Assembly: GCF_900199545.1 (NCBI RefSeq)
Contig: NZ_LT962671.1
Location: 290,732-354,731, forward strand
DNA from: Raoultibacter massiliensis
GTDB taxonomy: Bacteria > Actinomycetota > Coriobacteriia > Coriobacteriales > Eggerthellaceae
DNA length: 64,000 nt
Direction: 5' to 3'
A program made the position numbers and the translations under genes. This document shows positions 1 to 9,609 of this stretch, one piece after another. Numbering within the stretch: position 1 is the first letter of the stretch; every line of letters starts with the position of its first letter. A model generated the notes under the pieces. It was not told the DNA's origin and searched no databases. It saw only the letters and a program-made list of their open reading frames with translations.

Positions 1-1
1 T

Positions 2-463
2 CGTGCAGCAGCAATCCGCCGCGAAGTGCAGCCGGATGCAACGTACAACAACCGCTTGGTCACGCAGCTGATCAACAAAGTCCTACTCGACGGCAAGAAG
101 TCCGTCGCCGAGGGCATCGTCTACGGTGCCTTCGATCTCATCGAGCAGAAGACCGGCGGCGATCCGCTGGCCGTGTTCAAGAAGGCCATGGACAACGTGC
201 GCCCCACCCTCGAAGTCAAGCCGAAGCGTGTCGGCGGCGCCACCTACCAGGTGCCGATGGAGGTCAACTCCCGTCGCGCCACCACGCTCGCGATCCGCTG
301 GATCGTCGACTTCTCGCGCAAGCGCAAGGAGCACACCATGAAAGAGCGCCTCGCCGCTGAGATCATGGATGCTTCCGAGAACACCGGCGCTTCGGTCAAG
401 AAGCGCGAGGATCTTTACAAAATGGCCGAGTCCAACCGTGCATTCTCGCACTATCGCTTCTAA
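2..463 (+). CDS. rpsG: 30S ribosomal protein S7 (5' end cut by window)
   Basis: Small-subunit protein that binds the 3' domain of 16S rRNA. The reading frame is open from base 2 and reads [14 protein letters not shown], which matches S7 shortly after its usual N-terminus, so only a few codons and the start lie outside the window. The internal GTG at 26 is not the true start. The protein ends with the typical S7 tail (AFSHYRF). It sits 17 bases before fusA, in the standard rpsL-rpsG-fusA order. Identification is secure. Confidence 0.97.
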   Translation, partial: RAAAIRREVQPDATYNNRLVTQLINKVLLDGKKSVAEGIVYGAFDLIEQKTGGDPLAVFKKAMDNVRPTLEVKPKRVGGATYQVPMEVNSRRATTLAIRWIVDFSRKRKEHTMKERLAAEIMDASENTGASVKKREDLYKMAESNRAFSHYRF

Positions 464-480
464 GAAGGGCGGTATCGAGA

Positions 481-2598
481 ATGGCAATTTTACCTTTGAA
501 GGATACGCGCAACATCGGCATCATGGCCCATATCGACGCCGGTAAGACCACGACTACCGAGCGCATCCTTTACTACACGGGCAAGACCCACAAGATCGGC
601 GAGGTTCACGACGGCGCTGCTACCATGGACTGGATGGTCCAGGAGCAGGAGCGCGGCGTAACCATCACCGCTGCCGCCACCACGTGCTTCTGGAAGTATC
701 CCGGAGGCGCCGACAACGGCAAGGAATACCGTTTCCAGATTATCGACACGCCCGGCCACGTTGACTTTACCGCCGAAGTGGAGCGCTCGCTGCGCGTCCT
801 CGACGGCGCCGTTGCCGTGTTCGACGCGGTTGCCGGCGTGCAGCCGCAGTCTGAAACCGTTTGGCGTCAGGCCAGCAAGTACGGCGTGCCCCGCATCGCC
901 TACATCAACAAGTACGACCGCGTGGGTGCCGACTTCTTCAACGCCATCCAGACGATGAAGGACCGCCTGGGCGCACCGGCCGTTGCCGCGCAGATGCCCA
1001 TGGGCGCCGAGGACAACTTCTGGGGCGTCATCGACCTCGTGACCATGACCGCATGGGACTTCAAGGCCGATGATAAGGGCATGACCTATCCCGAACCCAT
1101 GGACGCCATTCCGGCTGAGTTCGCCGAAGAGGCCGAAATGCGTCATCAGGAGCTTCTCGAGGCTGCCGCCGACTGCGACGACGACCTCATGGAGAAGGTT
1201 CTCATGGAGGAAGAGGTCACGGTCGACGAGCTGAAGGCCGCCATCCGCAAGGGTACGATCGCCTGCAAGATCCACCCTGTTTTCGTGGGTTCTTCCTACA
1301 AGAACAAGGGCGTGCAGGAGCTGCTCGACGCGGTTGTCGATTACATGCCGAGCCCCGTCGACATTCCTGCCATCAAGGGCACGAACCCCGACACGGGCGA
1401 GGAAGACGAGCGCCCCTCCGACGTCAAGGCTCCCTTCTCGTCGCTGGCGTTCAAGATCATGACCGACCCGTTCGTCGGCAAGCTCACCTACCTCCGCGTG
1501 TACTCGGGCCAGCTCGATTCCGGTTCGTACGTGCTCAACGCGAGCAAGGGCAAGAAAGAGCGTATCGGCCGCCTGCTGCAGATGCATTCCAACAACCGCG
1601 TCGACATCGACGAGTGCGCCGCTGGCGACATCGTTGCAGTCGTCGGCTTGAAGGACACCTCCACGGGCGACACCCTGTGCGATGAGAAGCATCCGATCAT
1701 CCTCGAGTCCATGGAATTCGCCGAGCCGGTTATCGACATCGCCGTCGAGCCGAAGACGAAAGCCGAGCAGGACAAGATGGGCGTCGCGCTTCAGAAGCTC
1801 GCCGAAGAAGATCCGACCTTCCGTGTTTCCACCAACCAGGAAACCGGCCAGACTATCATCGCCGGCATGGGCGAGCTCCACTTGGAGATCATCGTCGACC
1901 GCTTGCTGCGCGAGTTCAAAGTCGAGGCGAACGTCGGCAAGCCGCAGGTTGCCTATCGCGAAACGGCCACCAAGCCGGTTCAGGGCGCCGAGGGCAAGTT
2001 CGTCCGCCAGTCCGGCGGCCGCGGCCAGTACGGCCATGCGGTCATCAACCTGATTCCTCAGGAGCCGGGAGCGGGCTACGAGTTCGAGAACAAGATCGTG
2101 GGCGGCGTTGTTCCCAAAGAGTACATCACGCCTATCGACAAGGGCATCCAGGAAGCGCTCAACTCGGGCGTTCTGGCCGGGTATCCCGTCGTTGACATCA
2201 AGGTCGAGCTCGTCGACGGTTCGTATCACGAGGTCGACTCGTCCGAAGCTGCGTTCAAGGTTGCCGGTTCCATGGCTATCAAGGACGCCTTGAAGAAGTC
2301 GAGCCCCGTTATCCTCGAGCCGATGATGTCGGTTGAGGTCGAAACGCCGGAAGAGTACATGGGCGACGTTATGGGCAACCTCTCGAGCCGCCGTGGCCAG
2401 ATCCAGGGCATGGGCGATCGCGGCAACGCGAAGACCATCAAGGCCAAGGTTCCCTTGAGCGAAATGTTCGGTTACGCAACCGACCTTCGCAGCGGTACGC
2501 AGGGTCGTGCGGTCTACACGATGCAGTTCGACTCCTACGAGCCGGTTCCGAAGAACGTTGCAGAAGAAATCATCAGCAAGGCTGGCGGAAACGCGTAG
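481..2598 (+). CDS. fusA: Elongation factor G
   Basis: Translocation GTPase of the ribosome, 705 residues, a normal EF-G length. The N-terminus carries the P-loop AHIDAGKTT (about residues 16-24), the switch II motif DTPGHVDF (about 90) and the NKYD guanine-specificity motif (about 142). The EF-G domain IV/V signature [11 protein letters not shown] lies near residue 540. It starts at ATG 481, 17 bases after rpsG. No tuf gene follows; rpsJ comes next after 45 bases, so the str and S10 operons are directly joined here. Confidence 0.98.
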   Translation: MAILPLKDTRNIGIMAHIDAGKTTTTERILYYTGKTHKIGEVHDGAATMDWMVQEQERGVTITAAATTCFWKYPGGADNGKEYRFQIIDTPGHVDFTAEVERSLRVLDGAVAVFDAVAGVQPQSETVWRQASKYGVPRIAYINKYDRVGADFFNAIQTMKDRLGAPAVAAQMPMGAEDNFWGVIDLVTMTAWDFKADDKGMTYPEPMDAIPAEFAEEAEMRHQELLEAAADCDDDLMEKVLMEEEVTVDELKAAIRKGTIACKIHPVFVGSSYKNKGVQELLDAVVDYMPSPVDIPAIKGTNPDTGEEDERPSDVKAPFSSLAFKIMTDPFVGKLTYLRVYSGQLDSGSYVLNASKGKKERIGRLLQMHSNNRVDIDECAAGDIVAVVGLKDTSTGDTLCDEKHPIILESMEFAEPVIDIAVEPKTKAEQDKMGVALQKLAEEDPTFRVSTNQETGQTIIAGMGELHLEIIVDRLLREFKVEANVGKPQVAYRETATKPVQGAEGKFVRQSGGRGQYGHAVINLIPQEPGAGYEFENKIVGGVVPKEYITPIDKGIQEALNSGVLAGYPVVDIKVELVDGSYHEVDSSEAAFKVAGSMAIKDALKKSSPVILEPMMSVEVETPEEYMGDVMGNLSSRRGQIQGMGDRGNAKTIKAKVPLSEMFGYATDLRSGTQGRAVYTMQFDSYEPVPKNVAEEIISKAGGNA

Positions 2599-2643
2599 GC
2601 CCGACGGCTCGCATTTCGCTCATGCATAATGGAGGTAAAACAA

Positions 2644-2952
2644 GTGGCTAATCAAAAGATTCGCATCCGCTTGAAGGGCTATGACCACGAGATCGTGGAT
2701 CAGTCCACGAAGCTTATCGTGGACACTGCTCAGAAGACGGGTGCCAAGGTTTCCGGTCCCATCCCGCTGCCGACCGAGCGCAACATGTACTGCGTCGTGC
2801 GTTCGCCCCACGTGAACAAGGATTCGCGCGAGCAGTTCGAGATGCGTACGCACAAGCGTCTGATCGACATTCTGGAGCCGACCCCCAACACGGTCGATTC
2901 CCTGATGCGTCTGGACCTTCCGGCCGGTGTCGACATCGAGATCAAGCTGTAA
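2644..2952 (+). CDS. rpsJ: 30S ribosomal protein S10
   Basis: S10 of the small ribosomal subunit, 102 residues, a typical length. The GTG at 2644 ([10 protein letters not shown]) is chosen because a strong GGAGG at 2631-2635 sits at proper spacing. An in-frame ATG at 2629 overlaps that Shine-Dalgarno and cannot be the start. Conserved S10 sequence [20 protein letters not shown] is present. It opens the S10 operon segment rpsJ-rplC-rplD-rplW. Confidence 0.96.
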   Translation: MANQKIRIRLKGYDHEIVDQSTKLIVDTAQKTGAKVSGPIPLPTERNMYCVVRSPHVNKDSREQFEMRTHKRLIDILEPTPNTVDSLMRLDLPAGVDIEIKL

Positions 2953-2966
2953 GGGGGCAAACGAGA

Positions 2967-3587
2967 ATGATTACTACCATCTACGGTAAGAAGCTGGGCA
3001 TGACCCAGATCTTCGCCGAGGACGACCGTGTGCTTCCCGTGACGGTCATCCAGGCGGAGCCCAACAAGGTCTGCCAGGTCAAGACCGCTGCGACCGACGG
3101 ATACGAAGCCGTTCAGCTCGGCTTCGGCTCCATCAAGGAGAAGAAGGTCAACAAGCCCATGGCGGGGCATTTCAAGAAGCAGGGCGCAGAGCCTGCCCGC
3201 TACCTGCGCGAGGTTCGCGTGGACGCCGCCGCCGACTACAAGGTGGGCGACGAGGTGACGGTTGCCGATTTCGCCGAGGCGAAGAAGGTTCACGTGTCCG
3301 GCACGTCGAAGGGCAAGGGCTTCGCGGGCGTTATGCGCCGCTACAATCACAAGGGCGGCCCTGGCGGACACGGTTCCCATTTCCACCGTGCCCCCGGCTC
3401 GGTCGGCCAGTGCGCCACGCCTTCCCGCGTGTTCAAGGGCCTGAGGCTTCCGGGCCACATGGGTTGCGAGACCGTCACGATCAAGAACCTTGACGTCGTG
3501 CGTATCGATGAAGATCAGAACCTCATCCTTGTGAAGGGTGCTGTACCGGGCGGCAAGAACGCCGTGGTCCGCATCCGCATGGCATAG
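2967..3587 (+). CDS. rplC: 50S ribosomal protein L3
   Basis: L3 of the large subunit, 206 residues. It shows the typical N-terminus (YGKKLGMTQIF) and the central loop signature GPGGHGSHFHRAPGSVGQ (about residues 130-147) that reaches toward the peptidyl-transferase centre. It starts 14 bases after rpsJ and is followed by rplD, the canonical S10 operon order. Confidence 0.97.
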   Translation: MITTIYGKKLGMTQIFAEDDRVLPVTVIQAEPNKVCQVKTAATDGYEAVQLGFGSIKEKKVNKPMAGHFKKQGAEPARYLREVRVDAAADYKVGDEVTVADFAEAKKVHVSGTSKGKGFAGVMRRYNHKGGPGGHGSHFHRAPGSVGQCATPSRVFKGLRLPGHMGCETVTIKNLDVVRIDEDQNLILVKGAVPGGKNAVVRIRMA

Positions 3588-3618
3588 AGTGCACGGAAAC
3601 TTGAGGAGTTAAGACATT

Positions 3619-4242
3619 ATGGCAAGTATTGAAGTTAAGAATGTGAGCGGCAAGAAGGTCAAGAGCGCCGACCTGTCCGCTTCCGTGTTCGGCATCGAGC
3701 CGAACGTGCATGCCATGCACGAAGTTGTCCGTGCCCAGCGCGCATCGTGGCGCAGCGGCACTCACAACACGCTGACCCGCGGTCAGGTGCGTGGTGGCGG
3801 CAAGAAGCCGTGGCGCCAGAAGGGCACCGGTCGCGCCCGTCAGGGTTCCACCCGCTCTCCCCAGTGGGCAGGCGGCGGAACCGTGTTCGGCCCCCATCCG
3901 CGTTCCTACGCGTTCAAGGTGCCGAACAAGGTCGTGAAGCTCGCGATGCGCTCTGCGCTTTCCGCGAAGCTTGCCGATGGCGAGCTCATCGTGATCGAGG
4001 AGTTCGGTTTCGAGAAGCCCTCGACCAAAGAGGCCGCTGCCGTCATCAAAGCGCTCGGCTGCGAAGGCCGCACGACCGTGGTTATCGCCGACGACGATGT
4101 GAACGCGTTCCTCTCGCTGCGGAACCTTCCGCGCGTGAACGTGATCCCCGTTGCCGAGGCGAACACCTACGAACTGATCGACAACAAGGCGCTGGTCTTC
4201 ACGGCCGCCGCTCTGGCTCGCATCGAGGAGGTGCTCGCATAA
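3619..4242 (+). CDS. rplD: 50S ribosomal protein L4
   Basis: L4 of the large subunit, 207 residues. The conserved loop segment GGGKKPWRQKGTGRARQGS, which extends into the exit tunnel, is visible at about residues 59-77, followed by the usual GGGTVFGPHPR. AGGAG lies upstream of ATG 3619. Its TAA stop overlaps the rplW ATG by one base, so the two are translationally coupled. Confidence 0.97.
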   Translation: MASIEVKNVSGKKVKSADLSASVFGIEPNVHAMHEVVRAQRASWRSGTHNTLTRGQVRGGGKKPWRQKGTGRARQGSTRSPQWAGGGTVFGPHPRSYAFKVPNKVVKLAMRSALSAKLADGELIVIEEFGFEKPSTKEAAAVIKALGCEGRTTVVIADDDVNAFLSLRNLPRVNVIPVAEANTYELIDNKALVFTAAALARIEEVLA

Positions 4243-4526
4243 TGAAGGATCCCCGCGAAGTCATCATCCGCCCGATCATCTCGGAGCATAGCTACGATAT
4301 GATGGAGGACAACTGCTACACCTTCGAGGTTGCCAAGACCGCCAACAAGGTTGAGATCGCCCAGGCGATCGAGGCGATCTTCAACGTGAAGGTTGTGAAG
4401 GTCAACACGCTGAACGTCAAAGCCAAGCCGAAGCGCGTTCGCTATCAGCTCGGCAAGACCCGCACGTGGAAGAAGGCCATGGTTACGATCAAGGAAGGCG
4501 ACTCGATCGAGTTGTTCGCTTCCTAG
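4242..4526 (+). CDS. rplW: 50S ribosomal protein L23
   Basis: L23, 94 residues, near the exit-tunnel mouth and the usual docking site for trigger factor and SRP. The start ATG at 4242 overlaps the rplD stop (MKDPREVIIRPIISEHSYD). A longer open frame exists upstream but is only a shadow of rplD. The basic loop KAKPKRVRYQLGKTRTWKKA is typical. It is the last ribosomal gene in the window: a terminator follows and rplB, the normal next gene, is absent. Confidence 0.96.
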   Translation: MKDPREVIIRPIISEHSYDMMEDNCYTFEVAKTANKVEIAQAIEAIFNVKVVKVNTLNVKAKPKRVRYQLGKTRTWKKAMVTIKEGDSIELFAS

Positions 4527-4573
4527 TCTGCCTCCCGCTCGCAAGGGCGGCACAGGGCTTGCTCGAAGCATCG

Positions 4574-4605
4574 GGACTGGACTCGTTAGGGTCCAGTCCT
4601 TTTTT
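4574..4605 (+). terminator. Rho-independent terminator after rplW
   Basis: Perfect 9-bp stem GGACTGGAC (4574-4582) and GTCCAGTCC (4591-4599) with an 8-base loop, followed by six T residues (4600-4605). It ends the ribosomal transcript after rplW. Confidence 0.9.
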
Positions 4606-4856
4606 CTGCCCGATGGCGCCGAAGAGCGCCATTGCACCGCGAGGCTTACGTTTGCTGCCGGCATTAGTACTGAAGTTTCGCTGTTTCGGCAAAAATTAGT
4701 ACTGTTTTATCTACGCTCGGACTCTAATTCATCCCACTGGTGGCATGTTTTTCGAACCGAAAAGAGGCATCATACTCACTGCGCGCATGATCTCCGTTGT
4801 GTCGAACGCAAAGCGGATGCCGTCCCCCGCGGTTGCTTTGCAGTTTGTCGGCCTAA
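4606..4856. other. Intergenic region with a 10-bp direct repeat
   Basis: The 330-base gap between rplW and the activase gene contains the terminator and then no supportable gene. A direct repeat ATTAGTACTG occurs at 4663-4672 and 4695-4704, 32 bases start to start (about three helical turns), which could be a regulator site or a relic of rearrangement. Nothing else is recognised. Confidence 0.4.
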
Positions 4857-7800
4857 TTACACGTCGGAGGCATGCGCGTTTCTTACGCTTTCGGCGACAA
4901 GCAGAATGCGGTTCCTTCGATTGAGCGCCGAGGCGTCCGGATCGTAGTCGATCACCGTTACGGGCATGCGGGCAAAGCGTTTCCTGAGTCCGTGAAGCGC
5001 GCCGCGCGATTCGACGTGGCCTTTCAAGCATCCGAAGCTCTGCGCGTAGATGACGTGATCGACGCCAGCCGCCTCGAACGTCGCCATCTGATCGAGGTAC
5101 CGGACGTCGTCGACGAGCAGCTTGTCGGGATCGGGTAGGATGGCCTCGCATCCGAGGGATTCGACGAAATCCGCGAGACCCTCGTTCAAAGGCGATTCGA
5201 AAACCATGAACGGATTGCCGATGATGCCGATGCGCGGCGCGAAACCCTGCTTGCCGGATCGCACGGTGCGCGTCCGGGGTTCCTTTTGCGGGGGGCAGCC
5301 GGGATGCGGATCCGAGGGCTTTGTTCCCTCGTGTTTCCACGGGGGTCTGCCCGCTCGGCGCATCAGGATGCGCACGGCGAATCCCAACGGATCCTTCACG
5401 AGGTCGGGGAGGGCATCGAACAGGCACGCCGTGCAGCCCTCGGGCACGATGACGGTGTCGATGCTCGGATCGGCTCGGCAGATTCGGATGATGCGGCCCG
5501 CGACGGCTGCAACCGTCGAGCAGACGTCCTGGCTTACTTCCCTGCGGCCGATTTCGATGTCTTCGGGTTCTATTCCGCCCAGCTCGACCGTCTTCGTTCG
5601 GGCGCTCGAATCGCCTGCGACTTCGCTTTCGCCCGCGTTTCGGCTGCGGTCGCAAGCGGATTGCAAGGGGGAGGGGCCGGCGGCTTCTTCTTGCGGCGCA
5701 CCCCGGCGCTCCTCGATCGAATTGGCGAGCGTGCGCAGGCGAATGCGGATGTGGGCCGTATCGGAAATCTCGTCGATTTTGAGCGCGGTGAAGGAACGTC
5801 CCGCAGCTTCGAGGTCCTTCTTGACGTCGATGAGGCTGACTGCATCGTAGGCGCATCCGAACGATTGCAGGCACACCATATCGAGATCGTCATGCGAGGC
5901 AACGAAGGCGGATAGCCGATCGAGGCGCTTTCCCTGCCTCCATTTCGCTTCGAATGCGGCGGAGCCGTCCGCCGTTTCATCTGCGAAACCGTCCGAGGCG
6001 GCGTTTTCCGACGCGACGGCAGGGGGTGTTTCCAGGGCGGCCCGGAGGCTTTTCCTGCGTGCAAGCCTCCCGAGGCCTTCGGGGGCGAGCACCGCAAACC
6101 CCATCGACGAGAGCACGCCGTCGATGCCGTGGCTTATCGCGGGATCTGCATGGTAGGGCCTGCCGGCGAGCACGATGCCGCGTCCGTGCGTCTTCTCGAT
6201 CCAGTCAAGCGCACGACGACATGCTCGCTCAAGCGTTTCGTAAAAGGCTTCCTGCTCGCTTTTGGCGCGCCCGATCGCCTGATCGAACTCCTCTTTGCTT
6301 GGGAGGTCGCCATCGGGGGAGAGGCTGCGCAGGGAATCGAGGATCGCCGTTCGGTCGCCCTCGTCGGATGCGATGCGGTCGGGCTTCATCGATGAGAGCT
6401 TCGGCGAAGCGAACGCTGCGGTTCCATCGCGCAGCGGCGGCACGCTGTCGAGGATGGCGGACGCGTACAGGCTCGAAACGGGGCAATGAGAGCTTCTTTC
6501 GTACTTGGGCATGAAAATCGCGCATGCGCCCCTCTCAAGCAGCGAGAAGATGCGCTGGTGGGTTGTTTTCGCCGGATAGCATGCGCTTTCCGACGGAATG
6601 GTGTCGAACCCCTTCGCGCCGGCATCGTCGCTGCGGCCTACGAGGACGGAGAATCCGAGTCGGGTGAGCAATGTGTGCCAAAACGGCAGCGATTCGTAAT
6701 CGTTGAGCGTGCAGGGCAGACCGACGACGATGTCTGCGCGCGAGGGCGCTTTCCCTTTTTCTCGGCTTTCGTCTTGTCGCGAATCCCCGTAGCGGGCGAG
6801 GAGCCCTTGCTCGAGGGCCACGGTGTTGGGCGCTTTTTTCGCGTCGGCGGACAGGCCGCCTGTGCGGCCTTGCGAATTTTCGAAGAACGAGTACGCTCGC
6901 TCGCAGCGGTTGCCGTCGATGAAGCGACGTTCTCGAGCGGGTCGCCCGCCGGTTTCGCGGTCGGCGCTCTGGTCTTTGGCGGGGCGACGCGAGAACCCTT
7001 TTCCCGATTCGGGCTCGCTTTCGAACGTGACGATCGAAAGCGAGCATTCGTTGGTGCATCCGGGGCACGTTTCGGTGCGGTAGCGGGGTTTGAGCGCGGC
7101 GATGCCCGCTTGCTCGAGCAGCGAGCTTTCGATGTGCGGCGCATGCGAGCCGGCGGCCCTCTCGGGTTGCGACGCCTCTGCAGCACGGGCGCGCGAGCGA
7201 GCGACGAGGGCTGCGCCGTACGCGCCCATGAGATGGGCGATGTCGGGTCGGATGGCGTGTCTGCCCGAAACGAGCTCGAAGGCCCTTAACACGGCATCGG
7301 AGAGGAAGGCGCCGCCCTGTACGACGACGGTGTTCCCGAGCGAATCGAGGTTGTCGAGGCCGATGACTTTGAACAGGGCGTTGTTCACGACCGAATAGGA
7401 GATTCCCGCTGCTATGTCGTCGTAGGACGCGCCGATTTTCTGCGCGTGACGCACGCGCGAAGTCATGAATACGGTGCACTTGGTTCCGAGGTCGACGGGT
7501 GCTGCCGATTTGAGGGCCCGTTCGGCGAACGCATGGGGCGTGCAGCGAAGCGAATGGGCGCTGCCCTCGATAAACGACCCGCATCCCGACGAGCAGGCTT
7601 CGTTGAGCACCGCCCGACGGATCGATCCCCGCTCGATCCAAAGCGCTTTCATGTCCTGCCCGCCTATGTCGAGAACGAAGTCCACGTCGGGGTGCAGGCT
7701 GCGCGCGGCGCGGAGATGAGCCGTGGTTTCGACGACTCCCGAATCGATGCCGAACGCCGCCATGAGCAGGTTTTCGCCGTAGCCAGTAACAGTGGCGTGG

Positions 7801-8957
7801 GATATCGTGCACAGAGGCGTGCCGTCGTATTCGCGCGGAAGGGCCCGGTACATATCGAGCAGCATCTCCGACGAAGCGGCGAGCACGTTGCCTGCTACCG
7901 GTCGGTAATCGGAGTGCAGAAGGCATCCGTCCCCGTCGACGAGGACGAGCTTCACGGCCGTCGAGCCCGCATCGATGCCGAGGTAGATCGCGCCCTGCGC
8001 GTCTCCGAGGCGCTTGCGGGCAATCCTTTCGGATGCGTGGCGGGCATTGAACGCCTCGACGTCTCCCTGGTTGGAGAAGAGCGGGGGCAGGCGGGGAAGG
8101 TCGCCCTGCGTTCCTTCCGCTTCGCCGAGGCCTTTTTCAAGTTCGGAAAGCGACATGTGCACGATGGGGCTTCCGAGCCGTGCGGGATCGTCTGAGAGCA
8201 GCGCCGCTCCTCTGGCGGTGAAGAGGTGGGCGTCGTTTGGCTTGATGCCGGTTTTATGATCGAGGTCGAGTGCGCGTCTGAACCGATGCACGAGGCTCGG
8301 TATGTGTTCGAGGGGGCCTCCGAGAAATATCGTCGTCCCTTCGATCGGCCTTCCGCACGCGAGCCCCCCGAGCGTCTGTTTGACGACGGCATCGAGGGCG
8401 CTTGCGGCGATGTCGCTTTTCTTCGCGCCCGCGTTGAGAAGCGGACGCACGTCCGTCTGGGCGAACACGGCGCATCGGGAGGCGATGGGGTAGCTTCTGG
8501 TCGCTCCCATCGCAAGGTTGCTCATCTCCTTGGTCGATACGCCGAGCATGAATGCGATCGTGTCGATGAATCCTCCCGTGCCCCCTGCGCAGGTTGCGTT
8601 CATGCGCTGTTCGAGGCCGCCGGTGAGATAGACGATCTTGGCGTCTTCGCCGCCGAGTTCGATGATGGCATCGGCTTCGGGGTAATCCGCCCGTGCGGCG
8701 TGCGTCGTGGCCACGACTTCCTGGACGAAGGGAACGCCGAGCGCTTCGGCGAGCTCTATCCCTGCCGAGCCCGTCACGGCAACCGATCCCGAAACGTCTC
8801 CATGGCGCCATACGAGATCGTGGACAACTTCGGAGAGCGTGGTTTTGATATCGGCCCGATGCCTGCGGTACACGGAGCGTTCGACCGCACCGCGTTCATC
8901 GAGAACGACGATCTTGATGGTCTTCGATCCTGCGTCTATGCCGATTCTGCATGTCAT
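4857..8957 (-). CDS. Acyl-CoA dehydratase activase, tandem BadF/BcrA-type ATPase fused to DUF2229-type domain
   Basis: A 1366-residue relative of the ATP-driven activator of 2-hydroxyacyl-CoA dehydratases (HgdC/BadF/BcrA family), proteins that fire low-potential electrons into a partner. Two ASKHA ATPase domains are visible. The first (about 1-255) has GIDAGSKTIK, ELGGEDAK and Cys123 (NATCAGGTGG) plus Cys162 (ASRCAVF). The second (about 325-590) has GIDAGSTAVK, DIGGQDMK, NEACSSGCG and GTKCTVF. The paired Cys match the [4Fe-4S] ligands of this family. The C-terminal half (SESACYPAKTTHQ, GIIGNPFM, YAQSFGCLKG) resembles the DUF2229/HgdB-like region found fused in large family members. A middle stretch of roughly residues 590-730 looks low-complexity. 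No separate dehydratase subunits are nearby, so its partner is unknown. Confidence 0.9.
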   Translation of the reverse strand: MTCRIGIDAGSKTIKIVVLDERGAVERSVYRRHRADIKTTLSEVVHDLVWRHGDVSGSVAVTGSAGIELAEALGVPFVQEVVATTHAARADYPEADAIIELGGEDAKIVYLTGGLEQRMNATCAGGTGGFIDTIAFMLGVSTKEMSNLAMGATRSYPIASRCAVFAQTDVRPLLNAGAKKSDIAASALDAVVKQTLGGLACGRPIEGTTIFLGGPLEHIPSLVHRFRRALDLDHKTGIKPNDAHLFTARGAALLSDDPARLGSPIVHMSLSELEKGLGEAEGTQGDLPRLPPLFSNQGDVEAFNARHASERIARKRLGDAQGAIYLGIDAGSTAVKLVLVDGDGCLLHSDYRPVAGNVLAASSEMLLDMYRALPREYDGTPLCTISHATVTGYGENLLMAAFGIDSGVVETTAHLRAARSLHPDVDFVLDIGGQDMKALWIERGSIRRAVLNEACSSGCGSFIEGSAHSLRCTPHAFAERALKSAAPVDLGTKCTVFMTSRVRHAQKIGASYDDIAAGISYSVVNNALFKVIGLDNLDSLGNTVVVQGGAFLSDAVLRAFELVSGRHAIRPDIAHLMGAYGAALVARSRARAAEASQPERAAGSHAPHIESSLLEQAGIAALKPRYRTETCPGCTNECSLSIVTFESEPESGKGFSRRPAKDQSADRETGGRPARERRFIDGNRCERAYSFFENSQGRTGGLSADAKKAPNTVALEQGLLARYGDSRQDESREKGKAPSRADIVVGLPCTLNDYESLPFWHTLLTRLGFSVLVGRSDDAGAKGFDTIPSESACYPAKTTHQRIFSLLERGACAIFMPKYERSSHCPVSSLYASAILDSVPPLRDGTAAFASPKLSSMKPDRIASDEGDRTAILDSLRSLSPDGDLPSKEEFDQAIGRAKSEQEAFYETLERACRRALDWIEKTHGRGIVLAGRPYHADPAISHGIDGVLSSMGFAVLAPEGLGRLARRKSLRAALETPPAVASENAASDGFADETADGSAAFEAKWRQGKRLDRLSAFVASHDDLDMVCLQSFGCAYDAVSLIDVKKDLEAAGRSFTALKIDEISDTAHIRIRLRTLANSIEERRGAPQEEAAGPSPLQSACDRSRNAGESEVAGDSSARTKTVELGGIEPEDIEIGRREVSQDVCSTVAAVAGRIIRICRADPSIDTVIVPEGCTACLFDALPDLVKDPLGFAVRILMRRAGRPPWKHEGTKPSDPHPGCPPQKEPRTRTVRSGKQGFAPRIGIIGNPFMVFESPLNEGLADFVESLGCEAILPDPDKLLVDDVRYLDQMATFEAAGVDHVIYAQSFGCLKGHVESRGALHGLRKRFARMPVTVIDYDPDASALNRRNRILLVAESVRNAHASDV

Positions 8958-9235
8958 GGATACTATCTATACCGCAAGTTGGCGAAAAGCGCCATGAGGC
9001 GGAAAGCATGAATCGGCAACGTGCGTGATCCGCGAAGGTGGAATTTGTCGGGCTTCTTTGGGGCAGACGGGCGGACGCGTCTTTATAATACCAGCAAAAC
9101 ACCTGATGAGAAAACAAGATTAGTCTATCGGTATTATCTCTAATCCGCTATTTAGTGAGCATCGCGGGATGCAATCGAAGGGGGGCGTTGCTAGAGTCTT
9201 CTCAGAATCCCAACCACAAAACGAAAGGACAGTCC

Positions 9236-9472
9236 ATGTGTTTCAGACCAGCTGCCGTCGAGCTCGATAAGAAGTGCCCGCAGTGCGGTGCGACATGCAA
9301 AGCCGCCGAAACCGTATGCCCCGAATGCGGAGCCGCGCTGCCGTCGGGTCCCGCGATGCCGGGTGCCCCGGGCGCGCCAGGCGCACCGAGCGCACCAGGA
9401 GCCCCGGGCGCGCCGAAAGCGCCGGGAGCGCCGGGTGCCCCTGGTGCGCCGAAAGCGCCTGGAAGCAACTAG
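9236..9472 (+). CDS. Small zinc-ribbon protein with GAP-repeat tail
   Basis: 78 residues. Start ATG 9236 (MCFRPAAVEL) is preferred over an upstream start because GAAAGGA precedes it and the paralogue at 58715-58945 begins identically. Residues about 1-36 hold two CPxCG knuckles (KCPQCGATC, VCPECGAAL), a likely zinc ribbon. The rest is about eleven x-A-P triplets, mostly GAP with SAP or KAP interruptions, resembling a short collagen-like Gly-X-Tyr tract. There is no signal peptide, so it should be cytoplasmic. Function is unknown. It sits beside another Cys-rich small gene at 9610. Confidence 0.75.
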   Translation: MCFRPAAVELDKKCPQCGATCKAAETVCPECGAALPSGPAMPGAPGAPGAPSAPGAPGAPKAPGAPGAPGAPKAPGSN

Positions 9473-9485
9473 CGCGAAGGTGGTT

Positions 9486-9525
9486 GCTCGGTTTCGCGCC
9501 GAAGCGAGGTAGCGCGAAACCGAGC
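9486..9525 (+). terminator. Strong hairpin between two small Cys-rich genes
   Basis: Perfect 14-bp inverted repeat GCTCGGTTTCGCGC (9486-9499) and GCGCGAAACCGAGC (9512-9525) with a 12-base loop. There is no T-run, so it may be an mRNA-stabilising or attenuating hairpin rather than a simple terminator. Confidence 0.55.
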
Positions 9526-9609
9526 GCATCGATTACCCGCACGCCTATCTGCGCCGCGTTCGCTGCGTTTTCCGCGATAAGCTCCCGTTTGCGAGATTGG
9601 ACGATATGC

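Noticed and set aside
490..2229. 579-codon minus-strand open frame opposite fusA
   Set aside because: It is the antisense shadow of fusA. High GC with few AT-rich stops creates long antisense frames, and the product has no family likeness.
2629..2643. Upstream ATG start for rpsJ
   Set aside because: It contains the GGAGG ribosome-binding site itself. The GTG at 2644 gives the normal S10 N-terminus and length.
3747..4241. Extended N-terminus for L23 reading through rplD
   Set aside because: This region is rplD in another frame. L23 starts at the ATG overlapping the rplD stop.
6535..7926. 463-codon Arg-rich minus-strand frame inside the activase gene
   Set aside because: Out-of-frame reading of the 1366-residue protein; Arg/Ser/Pro-rich composition is typical of shifted GC-rich frames.
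9084..9089. TATAAT promoter box
   Set aside because: No convincing -35 element at the right spacing, and it lies about 150 bases from the next gene; too weak to annotate.
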